Shown here one piece after another: positions 24,489 to 35,848 of a stretch of 64,000 nt of DNA (positions are counted from its first letter, which is position 1; each line of letters opens with the position of its first letter). The notes beneath the pieces were generated by a model. It was given only the letters and a program-made list of their open reading frames with translations, ran no database searches and was not told where the DNA came from. A program made the translations under genes and the position numbers. Origin of the DNA: Anthostomella pinea (taxonomy: Eukaryota; Ascomycota; Sordariomycetes; Xylariales; Xylariaceae); contig CAUWAG010000018.1 in the NCBI GenBank assembly GCA_963556695.1, positions 2,356,001 through 2,420,000 on the forward strand, written 5' to 3'.

Positions 24489-27218
24489 GGCTCTTCGAGG
24501 CCCAGCGGGCGGGGGTTCTAATAAGACACGGTAAGTACCAATCCGAAAATAGCATGCAACGTTCAAGACCCCAGCAGAGACAACTGGGATTCATCACATC
24601 GAATGTCATTGTGGTCTCGAACCACCGGCAGAGCCATCTATCACAGCGAAAGCCACCCGGGGAGTTTGGCTGAGAGCTCTGTTGGACTATGATCCCGACT
24701 GGCTAGCTCGGGGCATCATCATACATGCCAGATGTTGAATACACGGATGTTGATTGATTCTATTGATTGTTCTGCTCTGCTTCTTCAGTGTGCAGAGATT
24801 GATCATCTGTCTTCTTGGTGGGTCAGATGCCCTGTGCGTCTCTGCCCCACTGGAGATCTTCCGGTGTCTATCTCCGGCTCCCATTCAACACCAGAAGGGT
24901 CCAAGTCAACATTCCCGAACTGGTGGGCCGTGGCAGCACTGTGAGTACCACTGAGCAGGGTTGTGAACTGGTACGGTGTACCGAAACCCTGGGGCCTGAA
25001 ACGGTTTTCTCATCTACGTGGATGAGTACCCCTGTATCAAACCTGCCAAACCAAGACTCGTGGCTCCGGGGAAGGGATCCTGCCCTACAGGTTTCCCATG
25101 CGATCATCTTGTCGCCGTCGCTAATTAAATTGGAAGAAAATTTTCACAAGCCTTCCATGGCAGGATCATTGCCGAACGGAATGATCTCTGAAGCCAGGCC
25201 ATCAAAAGTGATCGCCAGCTAACCTTGTCATAGAAGCAAAGGCAATGCTTCCCGATAAAAGTTCAAGGAACCACGGGTCTGCGAGCCTCGGCATGGAGAT
25301 ACTGAGTGGAATACAGCGCCGGAGAGCTTCCGCGAACCCCAGATTCATGTCCTGTGATGCTCTCGGATGAGGTTTCACGGCGGCAGTTTTCCCGAAAACC
25401 ATATGCCCTGCCGCAACAACTCTCACCAAGCATCGGACGAATTCAGCTGCTTGGAGCCCTTCCCAATCTGCAAGGTCTGCTCCGCGATGCGGATTTGATT
25501 GCAGTGCATATGGGTAAGGTGCACCGGCACCGAACACGCAGGGCAAGCCATCCCTCGGGCTAATCAACCCGCCATCCTGGCCATCACATCCTCGGACCTC
25601 TTCTATGATCGCTTGGACATCATTTTCTCCCTGACACGGGAACAGACTCGAGTGCTGTTCGCCTGTTACGGCACGACCGCGATGGAGGCTGAGCCTCCGC
25701 GCACTCCCTCCAACTTCCAAGACCGGCTATGGGCATGGCTTACTTGGATAGTGCGATCTTCGCCGTCCAGGTAACAGAGTGCGCAAGCTTAACAGTGATA
25801 TTATGGCCATATTTCGGTTGCTTTCGTCCCCAGCTTTGGTCATCAGCCGGCGAACTGTGCCTCCTTCACGATACGAGCCCCGTCCAGGTTTCCAACATTC
25901 GTGCATCCAAGGCGATTTCTTCGGGCCTGGAGCCTGGGGCACGCGACCGGAGCATATTGTTACTGCGCTGCTCATGAAGTCTGGGAGTGTTGGTGACATT
26001 TTGCTGCAGTCTGCAGAAACGCAGTGCCCGGGCCGGTTATCCCACGTGGCATTGTGGTACGGAACTGCCTGGAACGGTCACCGTCTGATTGGGCAACGTT
26101 CCCCTTTTCGGCCACCAACGACGTCTTTCCTCGGCGTGCGTGTGGGCATCCAACTGCCTGCTCAGCCTGCACCATTACCGCGACTGATGTCTCGGCTTCG
26201 CTTCTGCAGCCGCGTGTTCGCGGCGCAGGATTTTTGAGTTATACATGAGTAGGTACAATGAGGCCTGCATGGAAGAGGCATGACCCAATCCCCCGTGTGT
26301 ACGCGCTCAAAGCAACACTGCCCTTCCATATATAGCAACGGGTCGCACTTGTTAGTTGCCTTGACTTGGTTGTAACTCTTTCTCCATAGGTAGGCATTGC
26401 GAGTCGACAATTCGCCTTGGCAGACAAGGCTGTGCGTCTCAGAGCCTTGTGTACACTATGTAAGGGAGCCCAATATGAAGCTCGGCGTCATTCGCAGTAA
26501 CAGAACAAGCATGTCTAGCTGCTTGTATCAGCTCGGTATAGCTCTCATGTACACTTCGTGTGTTGCCTACGCCCACCAATAAGGGCTCGAAGGCCATCTC
26601 AATGATGTATTTGCTATTCCTGCGCCTCTGGTTGTTTGTGGACGACATGGAGATCGTGCCTCGGGGCGTGCCTTGCCGGAAGATGGTGTGGTGAACATGC
26701 AAATGGCTAATTTCAAACTTACATGCCATGATCCAAGTATGCTATACATATGCTCAGCTTGTCCAATCTGATTCATACCAGTTCATGGGCTGCCTGGAAG
26801 GCGACTCGAAGAGCAGACCGATATACCTATCATGTATGAAGTACTGCTGTTTGGTGCGCCGCTGCAGAACGCCAGCTAAGCCACCATCAGAAGCCCCCTA
26901 AAGTTTGAGCCACACTGAGACATCCCCGCCAAAGAAATCGGGATCGGCAACGACAACGTCAACGTCAATGCCACCCCCACCATCGACCCCAGCCACCACC
27001 GGCCTGAATTGGAGCTCTCGAGAAAGAGCCTCACCGTCTGACCATCTTGCCACGGATCTACCTACACAAACCACCTGCAACCCCACGAGCCCACGAACCA
27101 GCCGAGCAATCGAGAAGCGCGGCCCGATTTGCGCCTAAAGAAAGAGCTCCTTCCAACCCGCCGCCACCTACCGCCGTACAGCCTCGCCCGGCCCAGGGCC
27201 TCCCCACCGAGACCAACC
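24489..27218. other. intergenic
   Basis: No supportable gene. A plus-strand segment near 25560-25690 reads AILAITSSDLFYDRLDIIFS and a minus-strand 172-codon frame covers 25720-25202. Both look partly protein-like but have no recognised domain or splice logic and may be decayed genes. The last 300 bp are the promoter and leader of ARPC5. Confidence 0.3.
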
Positions 27219-28149
27219 ATGTCCATCATCCAGCAGCACACGTCGGCGTCGCTGAGCGACGCGTGGCGCACCATCAACATCGACGCGCTGGACCCAGACT
27301 CGTCGCAGAACTTCGACACCACGACACTGCACCCGCCGCTGCCCGAGGTCAGCGACGCCGACGTACGCGGACTCAACGGCCAGGTCCGCCAGCTGCTGCG
27401 CGGCGGCGATGCCGAGGGCGCCCTGCGCGGGTGCCTCGAGAATCCGGTATATAGCGGGGGCGAGGGGGTTAAGGTACGTGGGTCCTTGCCTGTCTTGTGC
27501 TGCGAGGCTGGGCTATGGTTGTGTTGCGCTGCGAGATGATGAGGTTGCGGGGTGAAATAGGGGGCGCTGCATGGAGGGCAAAGGGGGAAGCATGGACGAA
27601 GCACCTCGGGGATTGTTGTTGAAATCTTCAAGATACGCGTGCTGACGCGGCCATCTACGGCATAACAGGACGCACACATGCAGACCGTCGTCGAGGTCTT
27701 GCAGTCCATCAAGGCGAGCGAGATGACGCCAATGCTGCAGCGCATCCACGGGTCCGAGGGTGGCAGCGAGCTGATAGATGTGTTAATGAAGTACCTGTAC
27801 GTATTTCCTGCCTTCTCCGCGTCGCATCCTACCATCCTACCATCCAACTTAATCGTCCCATTTCCCTCTATCGGCCAATAGGGGTAATCAATGCTGACCC
27901 GATGGACCGTCTAGATACAAGGGTATGTCAGGAGGTGCGGCGAACGGGGCAGGAGGACCGCGGACGTCCGCGCGCAACCTCACGCCGCAGCCCACGGGGG
28001 GCTTCAGCCAGGTTGGCGGCAGGCCGGGTGCAACAAATGAGAACACGGGCGCGGGCATGAGCGTGTTGCTGAGCTGGCATGAGAAGGTTGTTGATGTTGC
28101 GGGCATGGGTAGCATTGCACGGTGTATGACGGACTGGCGTAAGGTATGA
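27219..28149 (+). CDS. Arp2/3 complex subunit 5 (p16-Arc)
   Basis: Exons 27219-27473, 27669-27796 and 27915-28149, with introns of 195 and 118 nt (GTACGT donors in both), give 205 residues. The protein is the ARPC5/p16 subunit of the seven-member Arp2/3 complex, which nucleates branched actin at endocytic patches. Family features are the N-terminal segment SLSDAWRTINIDALDPDS, the helical core with LQSIKASEMTPMLQRI, and the C-terminal LSWHEKVVDVAGMGSIARCM. A Gly/Ala/Pro-rich insert (about residues 130-160) just before that end makes it somewhat longer than animal ARPC5, as is common in fungi. The start at 27219 (ACCATGTCC) gives the expected N-terminus; an overlapping upstream ATG at 27129 in the same frame is unlikely to be used. 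Confidence 0.92.
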
Positions 28150-29337
28150 TATGTTTTCTTCAGGACAACATAGCCTGCAGCAGATAAGCAGCGATTCGCT
28201 GGTTGTTCCAGTCGACTCCTCCTGGAAGGACAACTCATGAGGAGGGCTTTTTGACGATAAAACTGCATCACCAATGAGGAGTAATACAAAATAGTACCCA
28301 ATCAATACCGCAAGGTGTTCAGGATGGACTAGTATCATTCCATTATACAGACAAGTTCACTTGTCCTGTCTCATGTATGGCTCTTGACTTCTTGTATGGC
28401 CATGGATGGCATCCGACTGTAGGCGAGGCCCTCAGTCTATTTACATATATCCCAATCAGTACGAAATGTTGGCGATGTGTGACATGCACGATCACAGATA
28501 TATCCCCTGTTTTCCCAAGCTCCTCCATGATTTGCTACGAGTGGAGGTCCCCCTTCATCCTATACATGTTCCTCTCTGACATGCTTCTAATTGCCCCTAT
28601 CTGCGGCTCGTAGGCCTCCATGTCCACCTCTGAGGCGTAATATGGTAATCTGGTTTCCCCCCAAGAGGATAGGAATACGCGATGGATACTTCTGCTCCAG
28701 TCCTACCAACGCAATGGCTTAGCTTCTTTCCCTTTAACGTCTCTTGTTGCAACCACCCGTGCCCTCTGTTGATTCAGACGGACCCCGTCGTCCGCCAGAA
28801 ATTTGTGACGAAGTAATGGCGAGAAGCTCTTCAGTCCGCCTCTCTTGCGACCCGGTCGCCAGCGACCTCGACCTCGGAAACGTACCAACCAAGAAGCCCC
28901 CAAGGCACTTGTCATCGTCCTGCCCGAACAGCATGCCCGGCTGTTCCAAGCCCTTTTCTCACGCTTACCACATAACCCGGGGTCGTGGGGCCATCCGGCA
29001 CTTGCAGCTCCAGGGAGCACCCATTCTCAGCTCTCCAACCCATTCCAGGGCGGTATCTTGCTGGAAGAAGACCATATGGTCTGGGAACCAGTGCGGGTGT
29101 GGGTAAGTCTGGTCTTCACCAGCATGTTCGGCGTGCAGTCCCATCGATCGCTGCCGATGATGGCACGCGAACTGTACTCGAAGCAAATGCCTAGAATGGT
29201 GTGGGTTCGTTACAGAAAAGTGCTGCAAGAAGGGGGTGGTGTTCTCTGTCGCTTGCTGGAAGTGAAGTTGTCCCCAGTTATTCCCTTGGTCACCATGCCT
29301 CACGGGAAGATGCATGACGTTCTAATCATCAAGGCAA
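28150..29337. other. intergenic with overlapping open frames
   Basis: A 247-codon plus-strand frame (28845-29588) overlaps long minus-strand frames. None matches a family I know. The minus frame from 29315 to 28965 is in register with the possible exon above 29319 but separated from it by one stop codon. Confidence 0.25.
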
Positions 29338-30232
29338 CTAGGCCCTCTCGGCAGGGTAATGGATGCCTTCCATCTATCAAAATACAGCACAGTCCCACAG
29401 TCAAGCAGAGCCCTCTCACCAGCCCTCGTCCGCGCAAACCGATCGTGATCCAAGAACCAAGACACACATACCTCATAGGTATTTGCATTGCTGGATTGAT
29501 CACCCTGGAACCAGCCATTATCTTTCAACAAGCCATTTGTGAGGCTTATCACAACATCCCGAGAATCTTCAAAATCGAGAGTACGTAAACCTCACCCCAT
29601 TGAACCCTGGCTGAGGGCGTATAGGACCACAGACGAGCTTCACGTCCACAAGCAGGGCGATGGATTACGAGTATTGCAAAACAGCCAAAATCGTTTAATT
29701 CGTTACCCCGATTCCCAGCCAGTAGAACTCTCTCTCCACCGCCATACCTCCTCATGCGTCCGAAACGACGGCCTACTGAACTGATTTATGTGCGTGTGTT
29801 GAGGTATGACGCGATCGAATCACCACCGTGGCGGTATATCACCGAGTACCCCGCCCAGAGCCGGACCCTTGGTCGGCCAGCTGGAGCCCTCTGCCCAGAT
29901 CACCCTCCCCAGCACCTGTCTGATGGTGACCCCACGTCGCCAGGGCCGCCAGGCCGGGATGACCGGGATGACCGGTACCTGGGCTTCGAGATCGAATCTG
30001 AAACACGCATTGGTTAGGATGGGTTTGGATGGACGAAAGCCGAGCAAGGAATTGGACGGAGAAGAGGGTACGAAGACAAGGGGACATGATGGCAAGCTGG
30101 AATTGGGTGACCTTCATGTCATCGAGCATGGCAACGCGCAGGTGATGGAGCAGGTGAGGGAAGGACGGCGACTTACTCTTCTAGCCATTCGGGGCCCACG
30201 GTGCCAGATACCGGTGTATCCTGGGGGGCCAT
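29338..30232 (-). CDS. possible multi-exon gene, structure unresolved
   Basis: The start is persuasive: GCCGCCATGG at 30232 follows a long pyrimidine-rich leader and opens MAPQDTPVSGTVGPEWLEE, ending at a consensus donor GA|GTAAGT at 30176. Downstream on the same strand are an intron end with CTAACC...TTTCAG near 30015, a possible exon reading PSFRTHEE near 29755, and an exon starting near 29558 (SRDVVISLTNGLLKDNGWFQ) that can splice at GAG|GTATGT to an exon ending in EMEGIHYPAERA and a stop at 29338. I could not connect the parts into one certain frame and recognise no family. It may be one small gene with four or five exons, or a decayed one. Confidence 0.3.
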
Positions 30233-31919
30233 GGCGGCGGCGACGTGGGAGGTGCTGGGGGTGACTTGACTTGTTGACTTGGGAGGTGACTGGGCAGAGG
30301 CGCTGACCCGACGAAGGGCTCTGGGCGTTCGATGTACACTTGGCTGGTGATTGGATCCAAAGGAGAGAGAGTCTGACTGGCGAATCGAGGATTTCTGTGG
30401 GGATAATGATATTTGGCATTGATGTTGATGTAGAGAAGAAGAAGAAGAAGCAGAAGGGAGGAGAGCGAGGAGACGTCGGTCTTTTAAACGAGGGGATGGG
30501 ATGCCATATCTGGTGTCTTTTTCCGTCGGATACTGGCCTTTCCTGGCACTCCACCAGGAAGTCGCACCATCTGGGTAGGCTCATTGCATCGCTCATCTCG
30601 TGTTGTCGGTCTCTACCTTCCTGAAGCTACGTTTATGAAGGATCAAGTCCTCCGGGTTGGAATAAGCGCAGCGTACGTGTTTATGACGAACAATTTTCGG
30701 GCGTATTAAGAAGTGACGAGCGTGCTTGTTCCGCGAACATGGATAGTGCGCAGGTGCCACAGATTGAAGCAAAGGAGGGATAGCCAACGCAGTCCCTGGA
30801 TCATACAGGGGTTCAGATGAGTGAGTACCTCGTAGTTCACGATACCCTTACTTATCTCGCTGGAAGCAGCATCTAGGAGTCGGAACATGGTGGTTCCGGG
30901 GAAAAGGAGATCGCGTGGCCTGATCAGATTGATGTTGCCGTTTTGCGCGTTGTACAGCCATTCTATAGCCAGTGGTCTCGCGAGCAGGTGTGCACGAAGT
31001 CCGCCGGGGTGCTGCTGGCACACCGCCTCATCATCACGGAAACAACTTGGCGGGTGCCTCTTCGACTATTAACTCTTATTGCGGTCAAAGACGCCTATTC
31101 CAGAAAACAGATCACGTCCACTGACATGTCTGCCAGTTCTCTCTTGGCTTACGAAAGGCACGAGGAGCTGCTGCATTAGCCCCAGTATTGAGAGCCGTGC
31201 ATGGTATCACCAAGTCCATGAACTCAGTCCTGCTACTCATAGGGCAGTCGGAGCCGTGGTACCAATGTCAGCGTGGGAATGAACCTAGAAAGTGTGGGCA
31301 AGACGGTCGTGCCCGTGCCGCCGATCGCAACCGCTAGGTATCTTGTTGCTCTGGGAATTAGTGACCTGACAGCGGTGAGTGGGACAGCAGGCTTGTGGGT
31401 GTTGAGTTCAAAAGCTCCAAACACCCTCAAAGAGAGACTAGAAGAAATATATCCCGTTGCTAGTCAAAACGCTGGGAAATGCCTAAATGATTAATCATGC
31501 CAACCCTACTGATCAGCAATGGATCAACTAAACCTCAGGAAGTTCCTACTAGAGAGACGCCGTCTCTCGAAGGGGCGCAAACCTCTGAACATCATAGAGG
31601 ATGATAGCCACATATAAACACATATCGTGCGGAAGGGGAAGAGCACTAAACTTGGTTGGGAATCTGGAACTTCAACCTAAAGAACACAGGAGAATCAAGA
31701 GAGGAGAATGCAAGGGGGAAGTGTGGCAAGACCTAAGGATGACAAGTTAGCTGTTGTCGGCCTACAGTGCATCCAGACCCTCGAGTAAGTTGGAAATACT
31801 TGCTCATACTGGATGATCTCTACAATTGAGCGCAGGCACCCCCTACCATCAACTTGAGAACGCTTAACGAACCACAGACATACACCGCTGGACTCCAAAC
31901 CAAGTTCCAACTGCACGAC
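30233..31919. other. intergenic with one minus-strand ORF fragment
   Basis: The minus frame from about 31080 to 30706 reads protein-like (LARPLAIEWLYNAQNGNINL, PRDLLFPGTTMFRLLDAASS) but starts directly after a stop with no good ATG and has no recognised domain; I treat it as a relic exon. A plus-strand ORF at 31273-31494 (73 codons) is similarly anonymous. Confidence 0.3.
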
Positions 31920-32181
31920 ATGAAGTTCACAATCCTACTCACTGCGGTAATCGGTGCTTCTGTCGTTTGTGCCGCTCCACTCAACGCACGTCTTCACATA
32001 TGCCAAAGGTAGGCCTTTCGCTATGGATGTTGGAGATATCTCACGCTTACTCCATTGCGAACTTATTATCAGCAAGCGTCACGTGGCTTATAAAAAATTA
32101 CTCCACAGGTCGAGAGCTTTGGAAGTAGTAGCGCGGGCGCCATGTGTGTGTGAAGTATACTCATCCCTGTGTTTCGCATAG
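31920..32181 (+). CDS. small secreted protein candidate
   Basis: Exons 31920-32008 and 32109-32181, intron of 100 nt (GTAGGC donor, TCCACAG acceptor), join in frame to 53 residues. The first about 19 residues (MKFTILLTAVIGASVVCAA) are a typical signal peptide. The short mature part has four cysteines, the last three as CVCEVYSSLC. The intron again falls shortly after the signal peptide, as in the two better-supported cysteine-rich genes at 6.3 and 34.1 kb, but the cysteine pattern differs. The intron lacks a strong branch site, so this could be a degenerate or truncated member. Confidence 0.4.
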
Positions 32182-32374
32182 CGTAGAGGGTAGGGGCTGA
32201 CGTATCTCATAATACGACCACGTGGACGATTAGGTACTTGAGAACAGGGGGGATTAATACGTCAGATAGTATAACAGTGGCGTATCTAGCCTTACTATTA
32301 TGTTATGATTGCTATGAGCATCATATGTGTCATCCTGTAGGATCACATGTAATAGCTGTCAGAGGTACCTTTCC

Positions 32375-32724
32375 TACCTTTTTAAGTAGAGTCATGTTAT
32401 TTGCACCTTACTGAAATCCCCTATTTGCACCTTAGGTAGTGGGTCCCCGCACCTGACAGCCATCTGGCAGCGGGCTGACCACCAAGCTCACCAAGGTCCA
32501 GCTCCCCCCGGCGTTAAATGCTACAACAACAACAACAACACCAAGGTCCAGCTGCGAGGGACACGGTGATCTGTATCAATATGTCATCGATATACAAAAC
32601 ACGATCGTGGTGACCATCGAGGTTGGCAGATGGGTTGCAGCTGGCTAGCAGGTAGGCGACTCCACTGATGTGCAAATAAGGATTTCGGTAAGGTGCAAAT
32701 AACATGACTTCTTATAAATAGGTA
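32375..32724. mobile_element. TA-flanked MITE-like element
   Basis: Element 32377-32722 (346 bp), flanked by TA on both sides. The terminal repeats are imperfect at the tips and strongly matched inside: GTCATGTTATTTGCACCTTA at 32391-32410 is inverted at 32687-32706. Similarity then continues for about 20 bp (C(T/C)GAAATCC..TATTTGCAC). The interior contains a direct repeat CAAGGTCCAGCT (32493, 32542) around an (AAC)n run. TA flanks suggest Tc1/mariner-type origin; no transposase is present. A short minus-strand read-through (YIDDILI) resembles a reverse-transcriptase motif but is probably chance. Confidence 0.65.
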
Positions 32725-32977
32725 TTACTTATAACGCTGCGCCGTGGCGAGTAGCCTATGCCGGCTTGGGAGGTGGTAAAGATGTGTCCCATACCTAAAT
32801 CTGGAAGTTCGTCAACGCGATGCACGTCTCTATAAACGACGCTTGCTCGAATTGGGTTGTCCTCCTCTGACTTCACACAACACTCTTCGGACAACAGCTC
32901 TTGCATTATTACACTATAACTGAACATACGACCGATAGCACTCACAACCCTTTTCCTATCACTCCAACTCTCTAGTT

Positions 32978-33363
32978 ATGAAGCTCTCGCTGTCGTTTAT
33001 CGCTTTTGCTTTTAGTCTTGTTCTTGTAAGTTTGGAAGCAGCTGATGCCGACTCCGTCAAAGTCAAATTCTACAGCGACACCGAATGCGAAGAAAAGAAG
33101 TCAAGTCCTCCGGCCAGGACGGGTGCATGAAGTTTGACAAAAAGGTTTACTCGTACCAGGTCGAGGAAATCCCCAAAAACCATTACGTCAAGCTCTACGG
33201 CACCACCAGATGCGAGACCTCAAGGAACATGTTTGACGGGGTATTGGTGTCTCTGGACCAGGACTCGGCTGCTAAGGGCTGCCGAGGACGAGAATATAAT
33301 GATCCGGATGTTGAATACGGCTTGGTGGGCTCTTCGGCCCTGGCCTATAATGTACTCAAATAG
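32978..33363 (+). pseudogene. small secreted protein, frame-broken (or alternatively spliced)
   Basis: The ATG at 32978 opens a signal peptide (MKLSLSFIAFAFSLVLVSLE) and a mature start reading VKVKFYSDTECEEK, typical of fungal small secreted proteins. The rest of the protein (from GQDGCMKFDKKVYSYQ to the stop at 33363, with further cysteines in TTRCETS and KGCRGRE) is in another frame. One missing base in the A/G-rich stretch at about 33090-33100 would restore a single frame. Alternatively, a 50-nt piece from GTAAGT (33026) to CTACAG (33075) could be an intron; this restores the frame but discards the protein-like segment. I favour a frameshift or a sequencing error. Confidence 0.55.
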
Positions 33364-34000
33364 AGTGTTTGATGCGGACCCGGACTGGGAAGCATTGCAT
33401 TCGCGGGCACCAAACGAGCCCGTGGTCTGCTCGCCCTGCTTCGGACAGAAACACAGCAGTGCTGAGAGGTGGATTCGAACAGAGAATACACCGCGCGGGC
33501 GTGGCGCTGGCTAGAGTGTGAGGATAGGACTGGCTTCCCCTCTGTGTATTTGTATGTAGTGGATAGAATGATACGGCAGTAGCTGGACTATGCTACTCTA
33601 CATCCTAATTTAGGTTGCAAGGCCTATTTGTTTATGTTGTGTGAAGTTTAACAGTGTTGAGGTTGCGCTTCTAGGGAGGCGTGAGCTATAAACGGCGACG
33701 TTTAGAGGCTCACCGACTCTTTCGAGGCTTGTGACTGTCTCCTGCCGTTTACACCAGGACCTGACATTGCGATTTGTTTATTTATTTAAGCTCTTCGACC
33801 GGAAGGGAGGAGCCGAACTCAAATACCCCAAAAGATAACAAGAAGCAGAGCCCCCGTGCACCTGACATTGCTCCCACTATTTCTTTTAATCGTTTATGTA
33901 CGCTACCATCTGCATAACCCTAGTACTGCCCGTTGTATATCCGCCCTTGGAGATAACAGAGAAGTCAGGCAGTGCGAACCACAACCGAAGTCTAGCAGCG
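33364..34000. other. intergenic
   Basis: No gene seen. The 11-mer CCTGACATTGC occurs twice, near 33758 and 33862. Confidence 0.4.
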
Positions 34001-34304
34001 TTACGCATCCCTGCAGACGTTTCTGTGGCACCACGCGATACAGACTTGGCCTTGGCGGCTGCACCCATTGAGGCACTGATTGCATCTGGTGAGTGTGATG
34101 GACTCTGGAGCGACGCCCGATGGCAGCGCGATGCTGGTCGCAAAGGACTCGGTGGCAGCAGTGGTAGCCTTGGTCTGGGAAATGATAGTTTCAGCAAAAT
34201 GATGAAGAAGACCGAGTCGAACAAGAAGGAGACGGGCTTACCGGGAGGGGCGAGGCCCGAACGACGGCAGCAGCCGCCACGAGGAGGAATGGCGCGATCT
34301 TCAT
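34001..34304 (-). CDS. small secreted cysteine-rich protein (6 Cys), relative of the 6.3-kb gene
   Basis: Exons 34304-34242 and 34174-34001, intron 34241-34175 (67 nt; GTAAGC donor, TTGCTGAAAC branch region, TTCCCAG acceptor), give 78 residues. Residues 1-18 (MKIAPFLLVAAAAVVRAS) are a signal peptide and the intron follows at codon 21 in phase 0. After a Ser/Thr/Ala-rich spacer the C-terminus carries six cysteines at 52, 55, 59, 66, 70 and 75 in the core CNQCLNGCSRQGQVCIAWC. Compared with the gene at 6254-6588, both share C-x2-C-[IL]-[DN]-G-C, then W-C-x4-C, and the intron position, so they appear to be diverged paralogues. Function unknown; the profile is effector-like. Confidence 0.72.
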
Positions 34305-34711
34305 GGTGTATTGTCGAGGTGATTGATGTGGAGGGAAGAGCAGGTGTGGGAATTCTGGATTTGGATGTGGAAGTACGAGATGCCAGAAGATTGGGTGAAG
34401 AAAGGAAGTAGAGGAGACAGGAAGACTTTAAATACTAAAATGGGAGTCCACAAGTCGCTAACAAGATGTGACGTGGATGGTCCTCGAAGAACTAGAAACC
34501 TCAAATCAACAGACTTCAATGCTGATAAACAATGCTGGAATTTAACTTTGAGTAGCTTTGTAGCATGAGCACATTTCGAATATGTGACCGTGAGTCCCTT
34601 GAGAGCTTTTCTCTCAAACGGTACTTCTTGAGCATGCAAAGCTCCACAAACCAGCACCTTGAACGGGCAGTGAGACTCACAAAATGAGCAAAACCCACAA
34701 GTGTTCATATA
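34305..34711. other. intergenic
   Basis: Promoter side of the secreted-protein gene and 3' side of NDUFAF5. A 135-codon minus-strand frame here has no coding character. Confidence 0.4.
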
Positions 34712-35848
34712 TTACTTCTCTAGGATATCTTTCAGGTTGATTTCCCCGCTGCCGCGAGGTAGAGGCTGAGCCTGGTCCTTCGACTCCTTCCACCCGATCA
34801 TGTAGATCATACGGAAAGTTGCTGGTATCGTGCCATCCTCATTGCCATGAAGCTGTCGGTAGATGGCATCGTTGGCCAGTAACACATCCCGTTGGATGGC
34901 CCCCATTTCCCTGCCCAGAACTGCATTGCTCTCCCCCATGGCTTGAATATCTTGCATCAGGGCAAAACTGTCAGGATAATCGACGATGATGTCGTCCACA
35001 TCCACAGTCAGCATCTTGAACCCTGCTTTCTGCAGTAGGCCTCCAACGTCCCGCACATCAGCTAGTGGCGAGACGTGAGGGGAGATACCGCCTCGCCTCT
35101 CTTGTTCGGCAAGTTGCAACGAGGTCCGGAGCTCGAATAACGTATCTCCCCCAAACATGGCCCCGATGAACGCACAGTCCGGCTTGAGGATGTTGTTGAT
35201 CTGGGCCAGCACACCGGGCAGATCGTTAGTCCAGTGCATGCTCAAGGAGCTCAGGACCAGGTCGAAAGTATTCGCCTCGAACGGCAAGGTCTCCTCATCC
35301 GTCAGGACGCTTCTCGTTATGTCAAGCTGCTGGTTGAAGTCCATCTCCGTATCTCGATAGAGCATGCTCTCGGATGAATCCACCGCCAGCAGGTGACCGA
35401 TTCTCGTCGCAATGGGCTCTGTCACCGGTGTCGACGGGTCGGTGTCTGGATTCTCACGGACTAGGGCGCGGGCAATGTTGCAGGAGTTCGCTCCTAGGTC
35501 GAGAACCTGGGGGAAGTGTCGTTTGATATCCTGCATCACAGTTCAGCCGCCCGTCTCAATAGTACTGCGAGAAGGTGTGAAGGGGTCAACGGGCCGTACC
35601 AACAACCTGTCGCAGAGACGTATGGCAACCTCATCTTTCAGATAGTCAGCCACTCGGCTCTCCTCGATACTGGCGGCGGCTCGCTCCTTCTGCAGCCATT
35701 TTGTGCGCCGGTTGAAGACCTGGTGGATGGGCGGCGCGGCAGCTTGGAAGGCGTACGATCGGCGCGCCCAGCTTGCTGTAGGCGAAGATGGTCCGACCCT
35801 GAGACCTCGTCGGGATAGTAGAGTCGATACCTGGAGAGTGCGATTCAT
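34712..35848 (-). CDS. NDUFAF5-like mitochondrial complex I assembly methyltransferase
   Basis: Exons 35848-35600 and 35530-34712 with a 69-nt intron (GTACGG donor, GGCTGAAC branch, ATGCAG acceptor) give 355 residues. The N-terminal about 35 residues are rich in Arg/Ser and free of acidic residues, consistent with a mitochondrial presequence. The class I SAM-dependent methyltransferase fold follows: motif I as VLDLGANSCNIARALV (about residues 91-106), the acidic strand end LLAVDSSESML, and motif LVLSSLSMHWTNDLPG. The family hydroxylates/modifies NDUFS7 and is needed for complex I assembly in animals; the fungal orthologue is assumed to act likewise in the matrix. It is divergently arranged with the AP-2 alpha gene over about 750 bp. 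Confidence 0.88.

Noticed and set aside
24223..24609. Minus-strand ORF with a polyhistidine run
   Set aside because: It is the reverse reading of the MITE interior, where the (GGT)n run encodes histidines.
25202..25720. 172-codon minus-strand ORF
   Set aside because: Partly protein-like, but no start context, domain or splice partner supports a gene.
32514..32705. YIDDILI string resembling a reverse-transcriptase active site
   Set aside because: It lies in a short MITE with no other retroelement motif around it; most likely chance.
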